DNA of 64,000 nucleotides from Batkoa obscura. Its lineage: Eukaryota; Entomophthoromycota; Entomophthoromycetes; Entomophthorales; Batkoaceae. A model generated the notes under the pieces. That model saw only the letters and a list, made by a program, of their open reading frames with translations. It had not been told where the DNA came from and ran no database searches. Shown here piece by piece: positions 46,756 through 57,951 of this stretch. A program made the position numbers and the translations under genes. How positions within the stretch are numbered: the stretch's first letter is position 1; each line of letters opens with the position of its first letter. The stretch covers positions 101,747 through 165,746 of the forward strand of contig JASVEC010000055.1 of assembly GCA_030770535.1 (NCBI GenBank), read 5' to 3'.

Positions 46756-48479
46756 TTTTATAGAATCGATACGTAAATTATTAAGGTAAAAAAAGAAAAG
46801 TAAAAAAGTTAAAGTTGTTAATTTTTAGTATCGAAAGAATGTTTTTATTTAATTGCTACTTGTATCTCTATCCTATCTATCCTTTAATGTTTGTCTGTAA
46901 TATTTAGATCCTCTCATCTGATTCTTTATTAAATAAAAAATTTTGGTATTTAATTGAAATTTAATTTTGTTTACATAACGTTTAAAAAGGGGGCTGAATC
47001 AAAGCGTGAGATTATTATTTAAAACTGAACTTTTATGTAATTTCAAAAACTTTATATGGGCATCACTTGATTTATTTAATAATTAAAACATTGTAAATCC
47101 CACTTATTGTATATAAGGTTTATTTACCAAGATATATATTATTAATTTAAAGTGAATTTTAAAGTGAATTTCAAAGTGACAACTTTACTAAAACTAAAAA
47201 TAGCCCTTATAAAAATTCAAACGAAGCTGAAAGAAGCATTTTTGATATTTTTTAGATTCTTAAAAGCTTAAAAGCCCAAATATTTTATCCAACTAATAAT
47301 GTTAAGAAGTAAAAGAATAAAAAATAGAGACAAAAGGCTCAAGCTTATAAGAATGATAGGGATGAGGAGTTAATAGACCAGGGGAGTAACCATACTTTAT
47401 TGGTTTTGAAATAAGCCCATATTATGTTTAAAAGTGTTGTAGTATCAGTTATAATACTATATAAACATATGACGTAAAATCTAATATAGCAGCTGTTTAT
47501 ATTAACTTTAAACTGTTATATAAAAAAAATAAAAAAATAAAAAAAGTATTAGCTAAATTTTAGGTTTTATTATATCTAATTAAAAATATTGATAGACTAA
47601 ATAACAAGGAGATCTGGCAAAACTTGTATTTATATTTTGATACATTCAAATGCTTCAAAAATATTTACTATATACATAAAAATTTAACATGCATATAAAC
47701 TATTTTATTATAGGATAAAAATATAAATAAAAATATTAAAAAAATAGAAAGATAAATTTTATTTTAAAAAGTGCCAATTAAAACCTATTCTAGCAAATTT
47801 ACTTTTATAATTTCAAAGATTATAAGTTTTTTTACTTAATTTGATAATAAATTTACCAAATTTGTTCTTTATTCTAAAGCCTAGTCATTTATAATCACAC
47901 CTAAAAATAATCCAGTATACTTTGACTAGATCCTAATATTTAAAAGCATTGCTTTAATATCCCTTACTATATAACACAACTTTAAAATAAGCATATTATA
48001 TAGTCTTTAAACATTCATTTTAATATACTAGATGGTGTTTTCAGCGGACTTGATTTAATATATCAAATATATCATCATGTCGTAATATTAAAATGCTACT
48101 CTTAAAATTTGAGTGTGTTTATAGATCAAACCAGACACTATTTAAATATTTTTAAATATTATTTTGTTTATATATGTTTAAATTATGCACATTAACTATA
48201 AGTCCATATACTTCTTATATTAATGAAGCAACTATCAACTTTGAGCTATGTCAATACTAAACCAAACTATATAATATTCAACTGATTAGGGCAGAATTAA
48301 TAGTTATAGTAATGATAATACATTAAAGTACATTAGTGTGAATAGTTAATTACTTGATTTATAAAAGATTAAACCTTGGCAAAAGCCAAATATTAAGTAA
48401 TATTTGCTAATTGGTTCTTATAAAATTATATATATAGTCAACCATGAGGTAAGTTTTCGGTCTCATAAAATAAGTCATA
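46756..48479. other. Long intergenic region
   Basis: About 1.7 kb of AT-rich DNA before the tandem array. Its last 60 bases contain TATATATA strings that may be the promoter of copy 1. Nothing else recognised. Confidence 0.55.
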
Positions 48480-48976
48480 ATGTCTAAAAGTTTTGGGATT
48501 TTCTCATCTATCGCTAACCTCATCGTTGATATTGTATTAACTACAAGCATAGCCGAAACCAGGGTACCTAATTATGATTATGGTCATGATATCGTACTAT
48601 CAATTTTGCGTTCCTTTTTAGCTCTATTTTTATTTTTGTCAGAGATCCCTCTGTTAAAGGAATTTTATCTTCATCGTTTTAACTTTTTTATGTTTCCTAT
48701 TGGAAGAAGTTTGATGTATACGTTCCTTTCTATCTCATCGTTAACCTTATGCTATGTGGTGTTATTAATATCATTATAACAGGAACCGTTACAGTAATTA
48801 CCTTCATAATTGCATTACGTCATAAAGGAACTGGATCACCGTATATGCCTATAAATGGGAACGGTATATCTAATAACAGCCCAGAGCCTGTTCTTCCTTA
48901 TCATCAATCTTCACTTGATGAAAAAAACATTCTGGCAATCGCAAAAGAAGTAGATATCAAAATCATATCAAATTAA
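48480..48976 (+). pseudogene. Tandem membrane-protein array, copy 1
   Basis: Opens MSKSFGIFSSIANLIVDIVL and follows the family through DYGHDIVLSILR, SEIPLLKEFYLHRF and MFPIGRSLMYTFLS. Compared with copy 2, one base is missing near 48747-48760, so the fourth helix and the tail (NIIITGTVTVITFIIA, SPYMPIN) continue in another frame to DIKIISN. Apart from this one slip the copy is open over its whole length, about 165 residues, and differs from copy 2 at many positions, mostly conservative. Thus it is either a very young pseudogene or a sequence error in a working gene. Confidence 0.75.
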
Positions 48977-49054
48977 ACATCAAATCGCACAAGCTCAACT
49001 TAATAAATTTTAGTATTTTGACATTAACTTAATTTCCTCTTGTATGAAGACATA

Positions 49055-49150
49055 TGGGGGTGTTTTTTTTGGTTTACTTTTTTATCTTTTAAGCATTATT
49101 TAGGTGGAAAAACTTGCTAGTAAATTCTTAAACAAAAAAATACATCACCA
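49055..49150 (+). mobile_element. MITE copy 14
   Basis: Forward copy TGGGGGTGTTTTTTTTGG to AATACATCACCA with TA on both sides, about 80 bases downstream of array copy 1. Confidence 0.9.
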
Positions 49151-49913
49151 TATTTCAACTTGTAAAATAGATTTTTAACTATGTTTAATCCATTAGATAT
49201 GTTAAAGCCATACATGTACTCTAAAAAAATAAATTACCAAAGCAAGTCAAGATTTTGATAGTTAAAGTTATAAAATGTAAATAATTTCAATTTTGGTAGT
49301 AGATATATAGCAAGAGATATAGCTACAGTAGGATTACTACACAACAAATTGATGAAATTTGCATAAATGTAGATTAAATTTTAATCTTATCCAGTCTTTT
49401 TTATATTTAAAATTTTGTTTATAGTGATTTTTAGGATTTTTGAAACTAACAAGGAGTTAACTAATACTGTATAGTTGTATAAAATAGCATAAGAATGTGT
49501 TTTAAAAATTGAACTCTCATGTTTTTCAATTTTAGAATTTCTAAAAGTAAATGAATTACTGAAATAAAAAAGATATTTAGTAACACTATATAGGATTTAA
49601 AGAATATCAGTTATAAATCCAGATATCTCTTGGCATTATTGAAATGAATGTTAAGTTCAGAGATATGCTGGCTATTGGAATAAAACATAAGATATAGAAC
49701 CAAAAGGCTTGTGACAATATCCAAATAAAATAGCGAATAAATTGAATCACATAAAGGTTAATTACTCACTTTTTTTAACCCCTACTCGGAATTACTGACT
49801 TTTTAAATTCAAATCCTTGGCAAAGATTTAATGTTTAATTATTATTGGCTAAATAATATTATAAAATAGTATATATATTAAATAAAAAACCAATTTTTTG
49901 TATCAAACTTAAA
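49151..49913. other. Array spacer, copy 1 to copy 2
   Basis: AT-rich spacer. TATATATAT at 49870-49878, about 40 bases before the copy 2 ATG, is a likely TATA element. No gene seen. Confidence 0.5.
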
Positions 49914-50411
49914 ATGTCAAAAGGATTAAGAACTTTTTCAACGTGTGCTAACATCTTTGTCGGTGTAGTATTAGCTATTAGTATAGCTGAAACCCGCCAA
50001 TACTATTATGACTATGGACATGGTATTGTACTATCCATCTTACGTTATTTTTTGGCTCACTTCGTGTTGATATCTGAAATACCCCTTGTAAAACCATTCT
50101 ATCTTAAACATTTTAGATTCTATATGTTTCCACTTGGAAGAAGTTTAATGTATGCATTCCTTTCTATTTCATCATTTAGTCTTATATGGTGCGGTATTGT
50201 CAATATCATTGTACTGGGCATCATTACAGTGATTACTTTTATAATATCATTATATCATAAAGGGGAGGAATCGCCATATATGCCTATAAATGAAAATGAA
50301 CCACCTAATAATAGTCCTGGGTCTGCTCTTCCCTGTTACCAGCCCTTACCTAATGATGGCAATCCATTAGCGATTCCAAACGAAATAGATGTCAAAATCG
50401 TGTCAACTTGA
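49914..50411 (+). CDS. Tandem membrane-protein array, copy 2 (intact)
   Basis: The only copy with a complete single-exon frame, 165 residues. Four predicted helices: residues about 8-25 (CANIFVGVVLAISIA), 38-55 (IVLSILRYFLAHFVLIS), 72-95 (MFPLGRSLMYAFLSISS) and 97-122 (IVNIIVLGIITVITFIISL). A conserved Glu sits in SEIPL and PLGRSLMY precedes the third/fourth helix region, like the IGRGxFY element of fungal Tvp15/COPI-associated proteins; this relation is tentative. The cytosolic tail reads SPYMPINENEPPNNSPG... KIVST. YMPI fits the YxxPhi sorting signal. Start chosen because MSKxxxxFS is shared with copies 1 and 6. Function unknown; a Golgi or endosomal protein is inferred. Confidence 0.8.
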   Translation: MSKGLRTFSTCANIFVGVVLAISIAETRQYYYDYGHGIVLSILRYFLAHFVLISEIPLVKPFYLKHFRFYMFPLGRSLMYAFLSISSFSLIWCGIVNIIVLGIITVITFIISLYHKGEESPYMPINENEPPNNSPGSALPCYQPLPNDGNPLAIPNEIDVKIVST

Positions 50412-51495
50412 TTTAAATAAACTTTACTATTTATGTATTATAATTTCTTTACAAGGTCACTCTTGAATATTACGATCTAAGCTTTTTTTAAATTTCAAAA
50501 TATATGAGAAATTAAATTTTTACATTCTAGAATATGTAAAACACTTAAAGTCTAGCTAAAGCACTCATGGTAGCGTAAAGGTATAAAATAGTTAATCCTT
50601 TTGACTTTAACAATAAATGATAATGACATAGTATAGATCTATAATTATATGATGTTTTATAAACTATTTACAATCATTCATAATATATCTAAGCCTAATT
50701 TATGTGCCTTCAAGTTTTCAAAGATATCGTTTTTATCCCTTTATTGTTTTTTATTCATTCCTTTTTGTCTACGTTAACTTGTACAAAGCTAATTCAAAAC
50801 CTCTTGATACCAGGTATCTTGTTCAAAAATAGGGCGTTGTAGATTGTTGCAGTTAGCTAATTTCTATTATTCCACTCGTCTTTTACCTTTACTGCAGTTT
50901 TGGCCCCTTTTAAACACATCCTACTCCACTTCATTTTTTACATAGATAGGATGCCTGAGACTAAATAATTAAAGTTCTTTGGAAGAAATACTTTTCAATA
51001 GCTTGTAATAGTTTTACAGATATGAATTTATTAAGAACTTTGATATTACCAACATCAAAGCTAATACCGCACATTGCCAAATTAATCCTCATTTATTTTT
51101 TATGACTCTTGGCATTCAAACAGCTAATTATAAAACCAACATTATCACAATACTCTAATTAACATTTAAGAAAGCTTTAAATACAAATAGCCATCTTATA
51201 TAAACTCCAAATATTAGAAGCTTAAAAAATTTAGTAGATCAAAACCATCAATGAATAATATCATAAACAAGGCTTACAAAAGGCGGATATGGTTATCAAT
51301 TATAAGGGGGACTAAACGTAGGTAATTTCATTAATTTTTTTCAATCTCCTTTTATATAAATGAAATAGCTACATCATATACAATGAACTCATAAATTTTG
51401 TACATAAGCACTATTTATAATCACGGGTGAATATATTTAAAAAGGAAATTGATGGTTTAATGTACATGTAAAATATAAACTTGAAATTAACTATA
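50412..51495. other. Array spacer, copy 2 to copy 3
   Basis: Spacer related to the one after copy 3: both contain GTTGACTTGTAC- or GTTAACTTGTAC-like, CTAATTCAAAA- or CTAATTTAAAA-like and CTTGGCATTC segments in the same order. This shows that the duplicated unit included non-coding flanks. No gene recognised. Confidence 0.6.
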
Positions 51496-51596
51496 TGGGA
51501 GTGTTTTTTTTGACTTCATTATTTTTTCCATTTTTTAAGCACTATTTAAGCGGAAAATTCGTTAGTAAAATTCTTAAACACAAAAATACATCCCCA
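51496..51596 (+). mobile_element. MITE copy 15
   Basis: Forward, well preserved (TGGGAGTGTTTTTTTTGAC to AATACATCCCCA) with TA on both sides. The corresponding site upstream of copy 4 (near 53236-53242) lacks it, so it looks like an insertion after the unit was duplicated. Confidence 0.92.
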
Positions 51597-51734
51597 TATG
51601 TTAATTAAGCTGCGTATATAGATTAGTGTACAAACCTTCAATTTAACATCAAGTTGCCATTGATTAGATTGTTCCAAAAAAAGGTATAAATAATCATAAA
51701 GGATAAATAATTATTTTAATACTTTATTTAAAAA

Positions 51735-52120
51735 ATTGTACTAAACTCTTACGTTATTTTTTGGCTCACTTCGTGTTGGTATCTGAAATACCCCTTATAA
51801 AACCATTCTATCTTAAACATTTTAGATTCTATATGTTCCCACTTGGAAGAAGTTTAATGTATGCATTCCTTTCTATTTCATCATTTAGTCTTATATGGTG
51901 CGGTATTGTCAATATCATTGTACTGGGCATCATTACAGTGATTACTTTTATAATATCATTATATCATAAAGGGGAGGAATCGCCATATATGCCTATAAAT
52001 GAAAATGAACCACCTAATAATAGTCCTGGGTCTGCTCTTCCTTCGTATCAAACCTTCTCTACTGATGACGGGAATCCATCAAATCCAACCGAAGCATGTA
52101 TCAAGGTTGTATCAACTTAA
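51735..52120 (+). pseudogene. Tandem membrane-protein array, copy 3 (5'-truncated)
   Basis: Starts abruptly in the second helix: TTGTACTAAACTCTTACG corresponds to TTGTACTATCCATCTTACG of copy 2, and the first exon-equivalent half (MSK... through DYGHGIVLS) is gone. From 51747 to 52041 it is almost identical to copy 2, with three differences noticed in 295 bases, and then diverges sharply. The frame from MAHFVLVSEIPLIKPF to ACIKVVST is open. A truncated protein from the internal ATG at 51761 would lack the first helices. Most likely non-functional. Confidence 0.8.
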
Positions 52121-52235
52121 TTTAAATAAAGATTGTTATTTGTATATCGTAGTTCTTTTATCTACCAATTTTTATTTTTAAAAGTTGTGATACAAATTTT
52201 TGCATAATTATAAATACATATCACAATTTAACATA

Positions 52236-52328
52236 TGGGGGTATTTTTATAGCTTCATTACTTTTTCTATCCTTTAAGCACTATTTGAGCGGAAAAATTA
52301 TTAGTAAAATTATTAAGCACAAAATCCA
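52236..52328 (+). mobile_element. MITE copy 16
   Basis: Forward copy TGGGGGTATTTTTATAGC; the right end is shortened to AAGCACAAAATCCA. Lies about 115 bases after copy 3. Confidence 0.88.
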
Positions 52329-53375
52329 TTTAAACCTTCCAAATCCCTACAAGTTAAAATTTGATGGCAGATATTATCAGGTGATATATATTTAAAACCA
52401 TAAATGATCTATAAATTATTTAAAATGATGTTTAAATAAATTTCTACCAACTTTATAGTTTTAAGTTACTATTAATAGCACCTTTGGCTTCTTGTTACCC
52501 TTTTACTACTTGTTCTTGTGTATCTGTTGACTTGTACTAAGCTAATTTAAAAACGTTTATATAGCCTATCTATCTCGAAACCAGGATATCATAAATTAAC
52601 ACTACTTTCTGTTACTTATTCGACTTATGTTCTATTTTTCTGCCCTTATATCTCCTTTTAGTATTTTATATTTCACTCTTTATTTTGCTTTCGCAAGTAC
52701 AATAGTAGTAAGTATTTTCAAATGAAATTATTTTATAAGGTATATTATAAAGTTTTTTATTCATACTAAGTTTTTAAAGTTTTTCAGATTATAAATACTC
52801 TGGTCAACATCCCTTATATTGCTGAATTAACCGTGTTTATTTTTGTGGTCCTTGGCATTCTGGATCGAAAATTATAAATCTATTTAAAATTATCTGAGAC
52901 TTAAGCAACGAACTTCAAAAAACTTTAAATACAAAATATTATTTCATTTGGGATCATCATAAAAACCGCAAAAAGATATTATTGGACTGGGGTCATTAGT
53001 GAATATATACAAAATGCAGTATTTACAAGAGAAAAACACTATCACCATTTATAGAGAGGGCCAAATGCATTTAAATTTCATTAAAACTATTAAATGTCAT
53101 TGTATATAAATAAATGAATAGTTTTTTTTCTACATTCATAAAAGTTCTTTTCAAATAAATAGTTGTTAGTTATAATGGATACATTTAAAAAGGAAATCAA
53201 TGATTTAATATGAATACAACAAAATAAAAATTACCTATATCCCTAAAAAGGGCTGTGCTATGTGAAGTAAGATGAAATCTTTATTTTAACATTAAGCTGC
53301 TATTAATCAAATAGTTACTAAAAATATTATAAATAGCTACAAAAGAAATTTCATCTTTTAAGTATTAAACTTAAA
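52329..53375. other. Array spacer, copy 3 to copy 4
   Basis: Paralogous to the spacer 50412-51495. For example, TTTAAAAAGGAAATCAATG near 53190 matches TTTAAAAAGGAAATTGATG near 51435. No gene recognised. Confidence 0.55.
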
Positions 53376-53665
53376 GTGTTTGAAGCATTAACAATTTTTT
53401 CATCACTCTCCAATGTTATCATTAGTACAACATTAGCTATGAACGTATATAAAACATGATATTATTATTACTAAGGACACAGTTATCCTGGACATGGTAT
53501 TCTACCTCCCATTTTACGCTATTTTCAGCTCGTTTTGTATTTTTGTCTGAAATACCAGCAATCAACCAATTCTATCTTAAATATTTCAGATTTTATATGT
53601 TTCCTCCTGAAAGAAGTTTAACGTAGACACTTTTCCTTATATTATCATTTAATCAATTGCTAAAA
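53376..53665 (+). pseudogene. Tandem membrane-protein array, copy 4 (decayed)
   Basis: Recognisable from the ATG position, now GTG, with ALTIFSSLSNVIISTTLAMN, then the GHGI and EIPAINQFYLKYF-like segments and FYMFPPERSL, in which the conserved Gly of PxGRS is lost. Several stops and frame changes are present and the fourth helix and tail are missing. Confidence 0.75.
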
Positions 53666-53780
53666 TTATATGAGACTATTTAAACAAAACCTTTCATTTT
53701 ATTATTCAAGTATACATATTTTTTCATAAGGAGATAAAATAGTCAAACCTGTAAAGTATATTTTTTAAATAAAGATTACA

Positions 53781-53879
53781 TGAGAGTGTTTTTTTTTGAC
53801 TTCATTATTTTTTCCATTTTTAAGTGCTATTTGAGTGGAAAATCTGTTAGTAAAATTCTTAAACAAAAATATATCCCCA
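53781..53879 (+). mobile_element. MITE copy 17
   Basis: Forward copy TGAGAGTGTTTTTTTTTGAC to ATATATCCCCA, about 115 bases after the copy 4 relic. Confidence 0.88.
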
Positions 53880-54186
53880 CATTTTTTCCATATATTAGAA
53901 TCAGCTTTCAATAAAAACTAAAAAGTATAAATTAAGCTAAATAACTTTCAATGATTTAAAAACATAGGATATGAGTTACTGTTTACGCTAGCGTCTGTTA
54001 TTGTACAGTCTTCAATTGTAGTGATAGGAAAAATTGCAGAATTTTTTAAAGAAACATGTTTAAATCTAAGATAAAATTATATACTAATTAATATCTTCAT
54101 GACAATTTTTTTGACCCAATAGCTTATTGATAATATTTATATTAAAGTAACAAAACTACTGCTATGTAACTATTTAGATTAGCATC

Positions 54187-54285
54187 TGAGGATGTTTTTT
54201 TGGCTTCATTACTTTTCCATCTTTTAAGCGCTATTTGAGTGGAAAAACTATTAGTAAAATTCTTAAATACAAAAATACATCCCCG
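54187..54285 (+). mobile_element. MITE copy 18
   Basis: Forward copy TGAGGATGTTTTTTTGGC to AATACATCCCCG with core CGCTATTTGAGTGG. Confidence 0.9.
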
Positions 54286-54804
54286 TCTATTTATAACTAT
54301 CAGCTCTTAGGATTCTAAATTTTAACAAAAAGTTACTTTTCGAATAATTTCCAAGTAATCTTATAACAATTCGTAATAATAGACCACAAGCAAAATCCGA
54401 CTTGGATGGCTATCAACCTAATTTTTGACCTGTAAATAAGTTTTTGATTGTCTTTATAAAATGCTGATATAATCATTTAACAATATTAGTTATTATAGTT
54501 GATTAGGAGCTATTAAAATTTCGATGGGTCGAACTGAGTAAAAGTAAAGCTAGGTTAAAAGCAATCTATAAAATTTTAAGAGCTGTATTAAATATTTAAA
54601 TATTTTAAAATATACACTGATTAAAACTACAGCTGATCCAAGTAAAGTATATGATGCCCAATCATAAAATTAAGGATATATTTATATGAAACGGTTGTTG
54701 AATTTAACTACATTGATATGAAGATTAATGCTTAGCCTTTAAAATAGTGTATATAACGTGAAACAAACAATTTTTATGTTGAAGTAATATCTAAAGAATA
54801 GAAG
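54286..54804. other. Array spacer, copy 4 to copy 5
   Basis: AT-rich DNA, no gene recognised. Confidence 0.5.
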
Positions 54805-55276
54805 ATGAATAATTTTCTCAGCACTTCCTAGAGTTATTATTGATGGGTCATTAGTTATAAGTATACTTGAATATATCTAACTTTATCGATGCAGTTGTAT
54901 GGTACTCTAGGATATACTCTATTTATCTTAAAACCATTTTGTATTTATAGCCCAAGTAAGATTACTAACACCATTTAAAGTATTTTGGGTTCTGAATGCT
55001 TTTTCTCAAAGAATTTCAAAGTATAGGTTGCTTTCGATTTCTTTGAACCACGAAATTAGATATGACTTTGTTGATATCACTACAGCAGATATTGCTACAG
55101 TAAATATATTTACAACCTCATACTCTTATTAAGAAAATGAATCGCTATATATGCCAATTGAGGATGATTATCTTACTGATAATTAACTCGGATCTGCCCC
55201 TCCTTACTATCAAACTACTTTCATTGGTCATGATGCTTTGTCAAATCCAATTGAAGTAAGTACCAAAGTTATATAA
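54805..55276 (+). pseudogene. Tandem membrane-protein array, copy 5 (decayed)
   Basis: Much diverged. The ATG at 54805 and scattered helix codons are followed by a clear tail: ESLYMPIEDDYLTDN, a stop, then LGSAPPYYQTTF and SNPIEVSTKVI, which aligns with the copy 2 and copy 3 tails. Internal frames are broken in several places. The YMPI motif is retained. Confidence 0.7.
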
Positions 55277-56117
55277 ACGTGCATAAATTTTTTTTAGCTT
55301 TTAACCGATTAGCTAATTGGGAAGATTAGCTATAATTTTAACAGTCATATATATAGTTGTTGTTTTTTTTGTTTTAAATAAATAAAATAGAGAACATAAA
55401 AACCAAATGAATTCTCATTTCTGGGTGATCCCCTCTCCTACCTTTAATATTTTTGGGAAAAGGAGCGTTTCCGCCTTGTGCTCTTACAAATCCTTTTGAG
55501 ACAACCCTTGTATAAATATGAATTCCTTTCTTTCATCTAACTTATCCTTTAATTCGTTAAGATTTAATAAGTTATTATTCCGCTTTATGCCGCTTTTTTA
55601 TCTCTTTAGTCTATTCCCTTGATCGTTTTTTAAAAGTAGTTTGATCTTACTACATTAGAATATACTATTTGAGCTCTTTGCAAAGTTTATGCTTCCAATC
55701 GTTGAAATAACATGTTTTAAAGTTTCTGCAAAATTAGCTATCTAATTTACACAGTAATAATTTATTTTGAATTACTTCCAGTTTTGGACTTTATATGATG
55801 TATGTCTTTTTTTGATAGGGTTTTAATTAGTTAGTCTTTGTTTAATACATCTGATACATCTATTATGCCTGGTGCCCTTTTTCAAAGAACCAGTATGTAT
55901 TTTTGCCTTCTTGACTGTTGTTAAGTCCTTTTTCCTAGATTAACTCTATCAAAACAAAAAAAGTCTAAATTCCTGTTCTTTTCTCACTGTAATTAATTCA
56001 TAGATGATGGCATGTATAAAAATATTCGTGATGATTGTGTTGAAAATCGCAGAAGGAAGCATCTTCACCTATTTTGTAAAAAAAATTCATATAGAGTATC
56101 CCTGTTAATAAAAGCAT
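55277..56117. other. Array spacer, copy 5 to copy 6, first part
   Basis: A less AT-extreme segment (about 55430-55950) with T-rich runs. It could hold a decayed minus-strand gene, but no family could be recognised. Confidence 0.4.
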
Positions 56118-56217
56118 AGGGGATGTATTTTGTATTTAAGAATTTTATCAACAATTTTTCTACTCAAGTAGCAGTTAAAAGATGGAAAAAGTAATGAAGC
56201 CAAAAAAAGCATCCTCA
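56118..56217 (-). mobile_element. MITE copy 19
   Basis: Reverse copy AGGGGATGTATTTTGTA to AAAAGCATCCTCA, flanked by TA. The only reverse copy within the array. Confidence 0.9.
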
Positions 56218-56560
56218 TAGATAGACATCCTTTTTTGAGACTACCTTTATGGCCATCTACCTCGTTTTCAAGGCTATTTTATTTAGAAATAAATACCATA
56301 TTAGCTGTTTTAAATTAATATCGAAATAGCTAAGAATCTTTATTAATTGAACCCATATCATAAATTTTGAATTTTACAATAGGCTTTATTATGTAATATG
56401 CTCTAACGAATAGTTTATGTCAAAAGTATACATTTTGAAGATATAAAAGTAATATAAATATACATGTATTTGTCACTTACTATGATAAAGCTTTATATAG
56501 AGGATCTTAAAGGAGATACACAAGTTTTTGACATAAGTAAGCACTAATCTGATAACAAAT

Positions 56561-56659
56561 AGGGATGTTTTTTTGGGTTTCATTAATTTTCCGTTTTTTA
56601 AGCGCTATTTGAGCCTAAAGGTTGTTAGTAAAATTCTTAAACAAGAAAATATATTCCCA
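56561..56659 (+). mobile_element. MITE copy 20
   Basis: Forward copy AGGGATGTTTTTTTGGG to ATATATTCCCA, core CGCTATTTGAGCC. Confidence 0.88.
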
Positions 56660-57478
56660 AATACTCTTATTTAGTAAATAAAAAATATCTAGAGACTATG
56701 TGACATTCTACTATACCTTTTGCTTTCAAAAAATACCTAATTATTTGATTCAACTTGGACAATTTCTACTATATGTTCAAATTATGATTAAGAGTATTTA
56801 GTTTAACAAGATCTATGAGGAACATCATGTTAATAGTTTAACTAACACCATTGAACTATACAAGGATATATATATTTTTGGCTCTTGGAATTCTAAACTT
56901 AACATTTAAAATTATTTATAAAGTAATATTATTCTAATCAAATACTACTAATGCTGATGTTTGAAATCACGTTAAAAAGCCACCAATGGTAGAAAAAGAA
57001 ACCAATACCAGAAGGAGCAGAAATAGTTTTTAAAGCCATTTAAGGATTCAACAGAAAGATTGAAATAGAAATAATATTTATGTCAATTTCATATACTATG
57101 CTAATACGTTAATTAAAAAAGATAAATATTAGTATCATTTGCATGCGAGTCTACAATTAAATAAAGACGTTTAAGCTTTTTCATTTAATTAAAATTAGCA
57201 GAATATTTTATTTACAGAAGTAACGAATAGATTTAAGTAAAGTGTAATTAATTATAAGAACATTAGTTATAACTAGAAGAGATACTATCATCTACTCATA
57301 CGAGTGAAATGAATAAAGATAAAAGGGTATAATATTAATAATACTGTATTGCGACATGTGAGATGTTTATAAAAAATTACTTTGATTTGAATTGAGGTTA
57401 ATTATGTATTTGAATGAAATACTATATACAGCTATGAAGCCTTTTATCTTATATTTTGTACTCTATATTTAGATTACA
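56660..57478. other. Array spacer, second part before copy 6
   Basis: AT-rich DNA; a TTGGCTCTTGGAATTC string near 56878 recalls the CTTGGCATTC element of the other spacers. No gene seen. Confidence 0.5.
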
Positions 57479-57951
57479 ATGTCTAAGAGACTAAGATTTT
57501 TTCATCCTTCGTCAATATTATTGTTGGTTTAGAGATACTTGTAAGTGTATTTAAAATGAAGTACTATTTTTAGGATTATGGACATGGAGTAATATTATCT
57601 ATTTTACGGTAGATTCTATCACATTTTGTATTAGCATATGAAATACCTATTTTACAATTGCATCATCTTGAGCACTTGAAATTTTATATGTTTCCTCGTG
57701 GAAGAAGTTTGATTTATATCTTTCTTTCTCTTGCTACGTTCAATGTTATGTGGTATGGCCTGATTGATTTCTTTATAATAATCACTATGACATTACTTAC
57801 GTTTATAATTTCACTTTTTTACAAAGGAAATAAATCGCCGCATATGCTTTTAGACGATAGTAATTTATTTAATCAGATTAATCTATCTAGTAGGAATCCT
57901 ATGACTGCTTATCATTGTTGCCAATGTATAGTTCATAATGAATGTGGTTAA
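57479..57951 (+). pseudogene. Tandem membrane-protein array, copy 6 (decayed)
   Basis: Begins ATGTCTAAGAGACTAAG like copies 1 and 2, but the first two helices are interrupted by stops and a frame change. From 57658 the frame is open: HLEHLKFYMFPRGRSLIYIFLS, MWYGLIDFFIIITMTLLTFI, ISLFYKGNKSPHMLLDDSN. The tail has lost the YMPI tyrosine (HMLL) and ends in a Cys-containing CCQCIVHNECG, unlike other copies. Confidence 0.75.
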
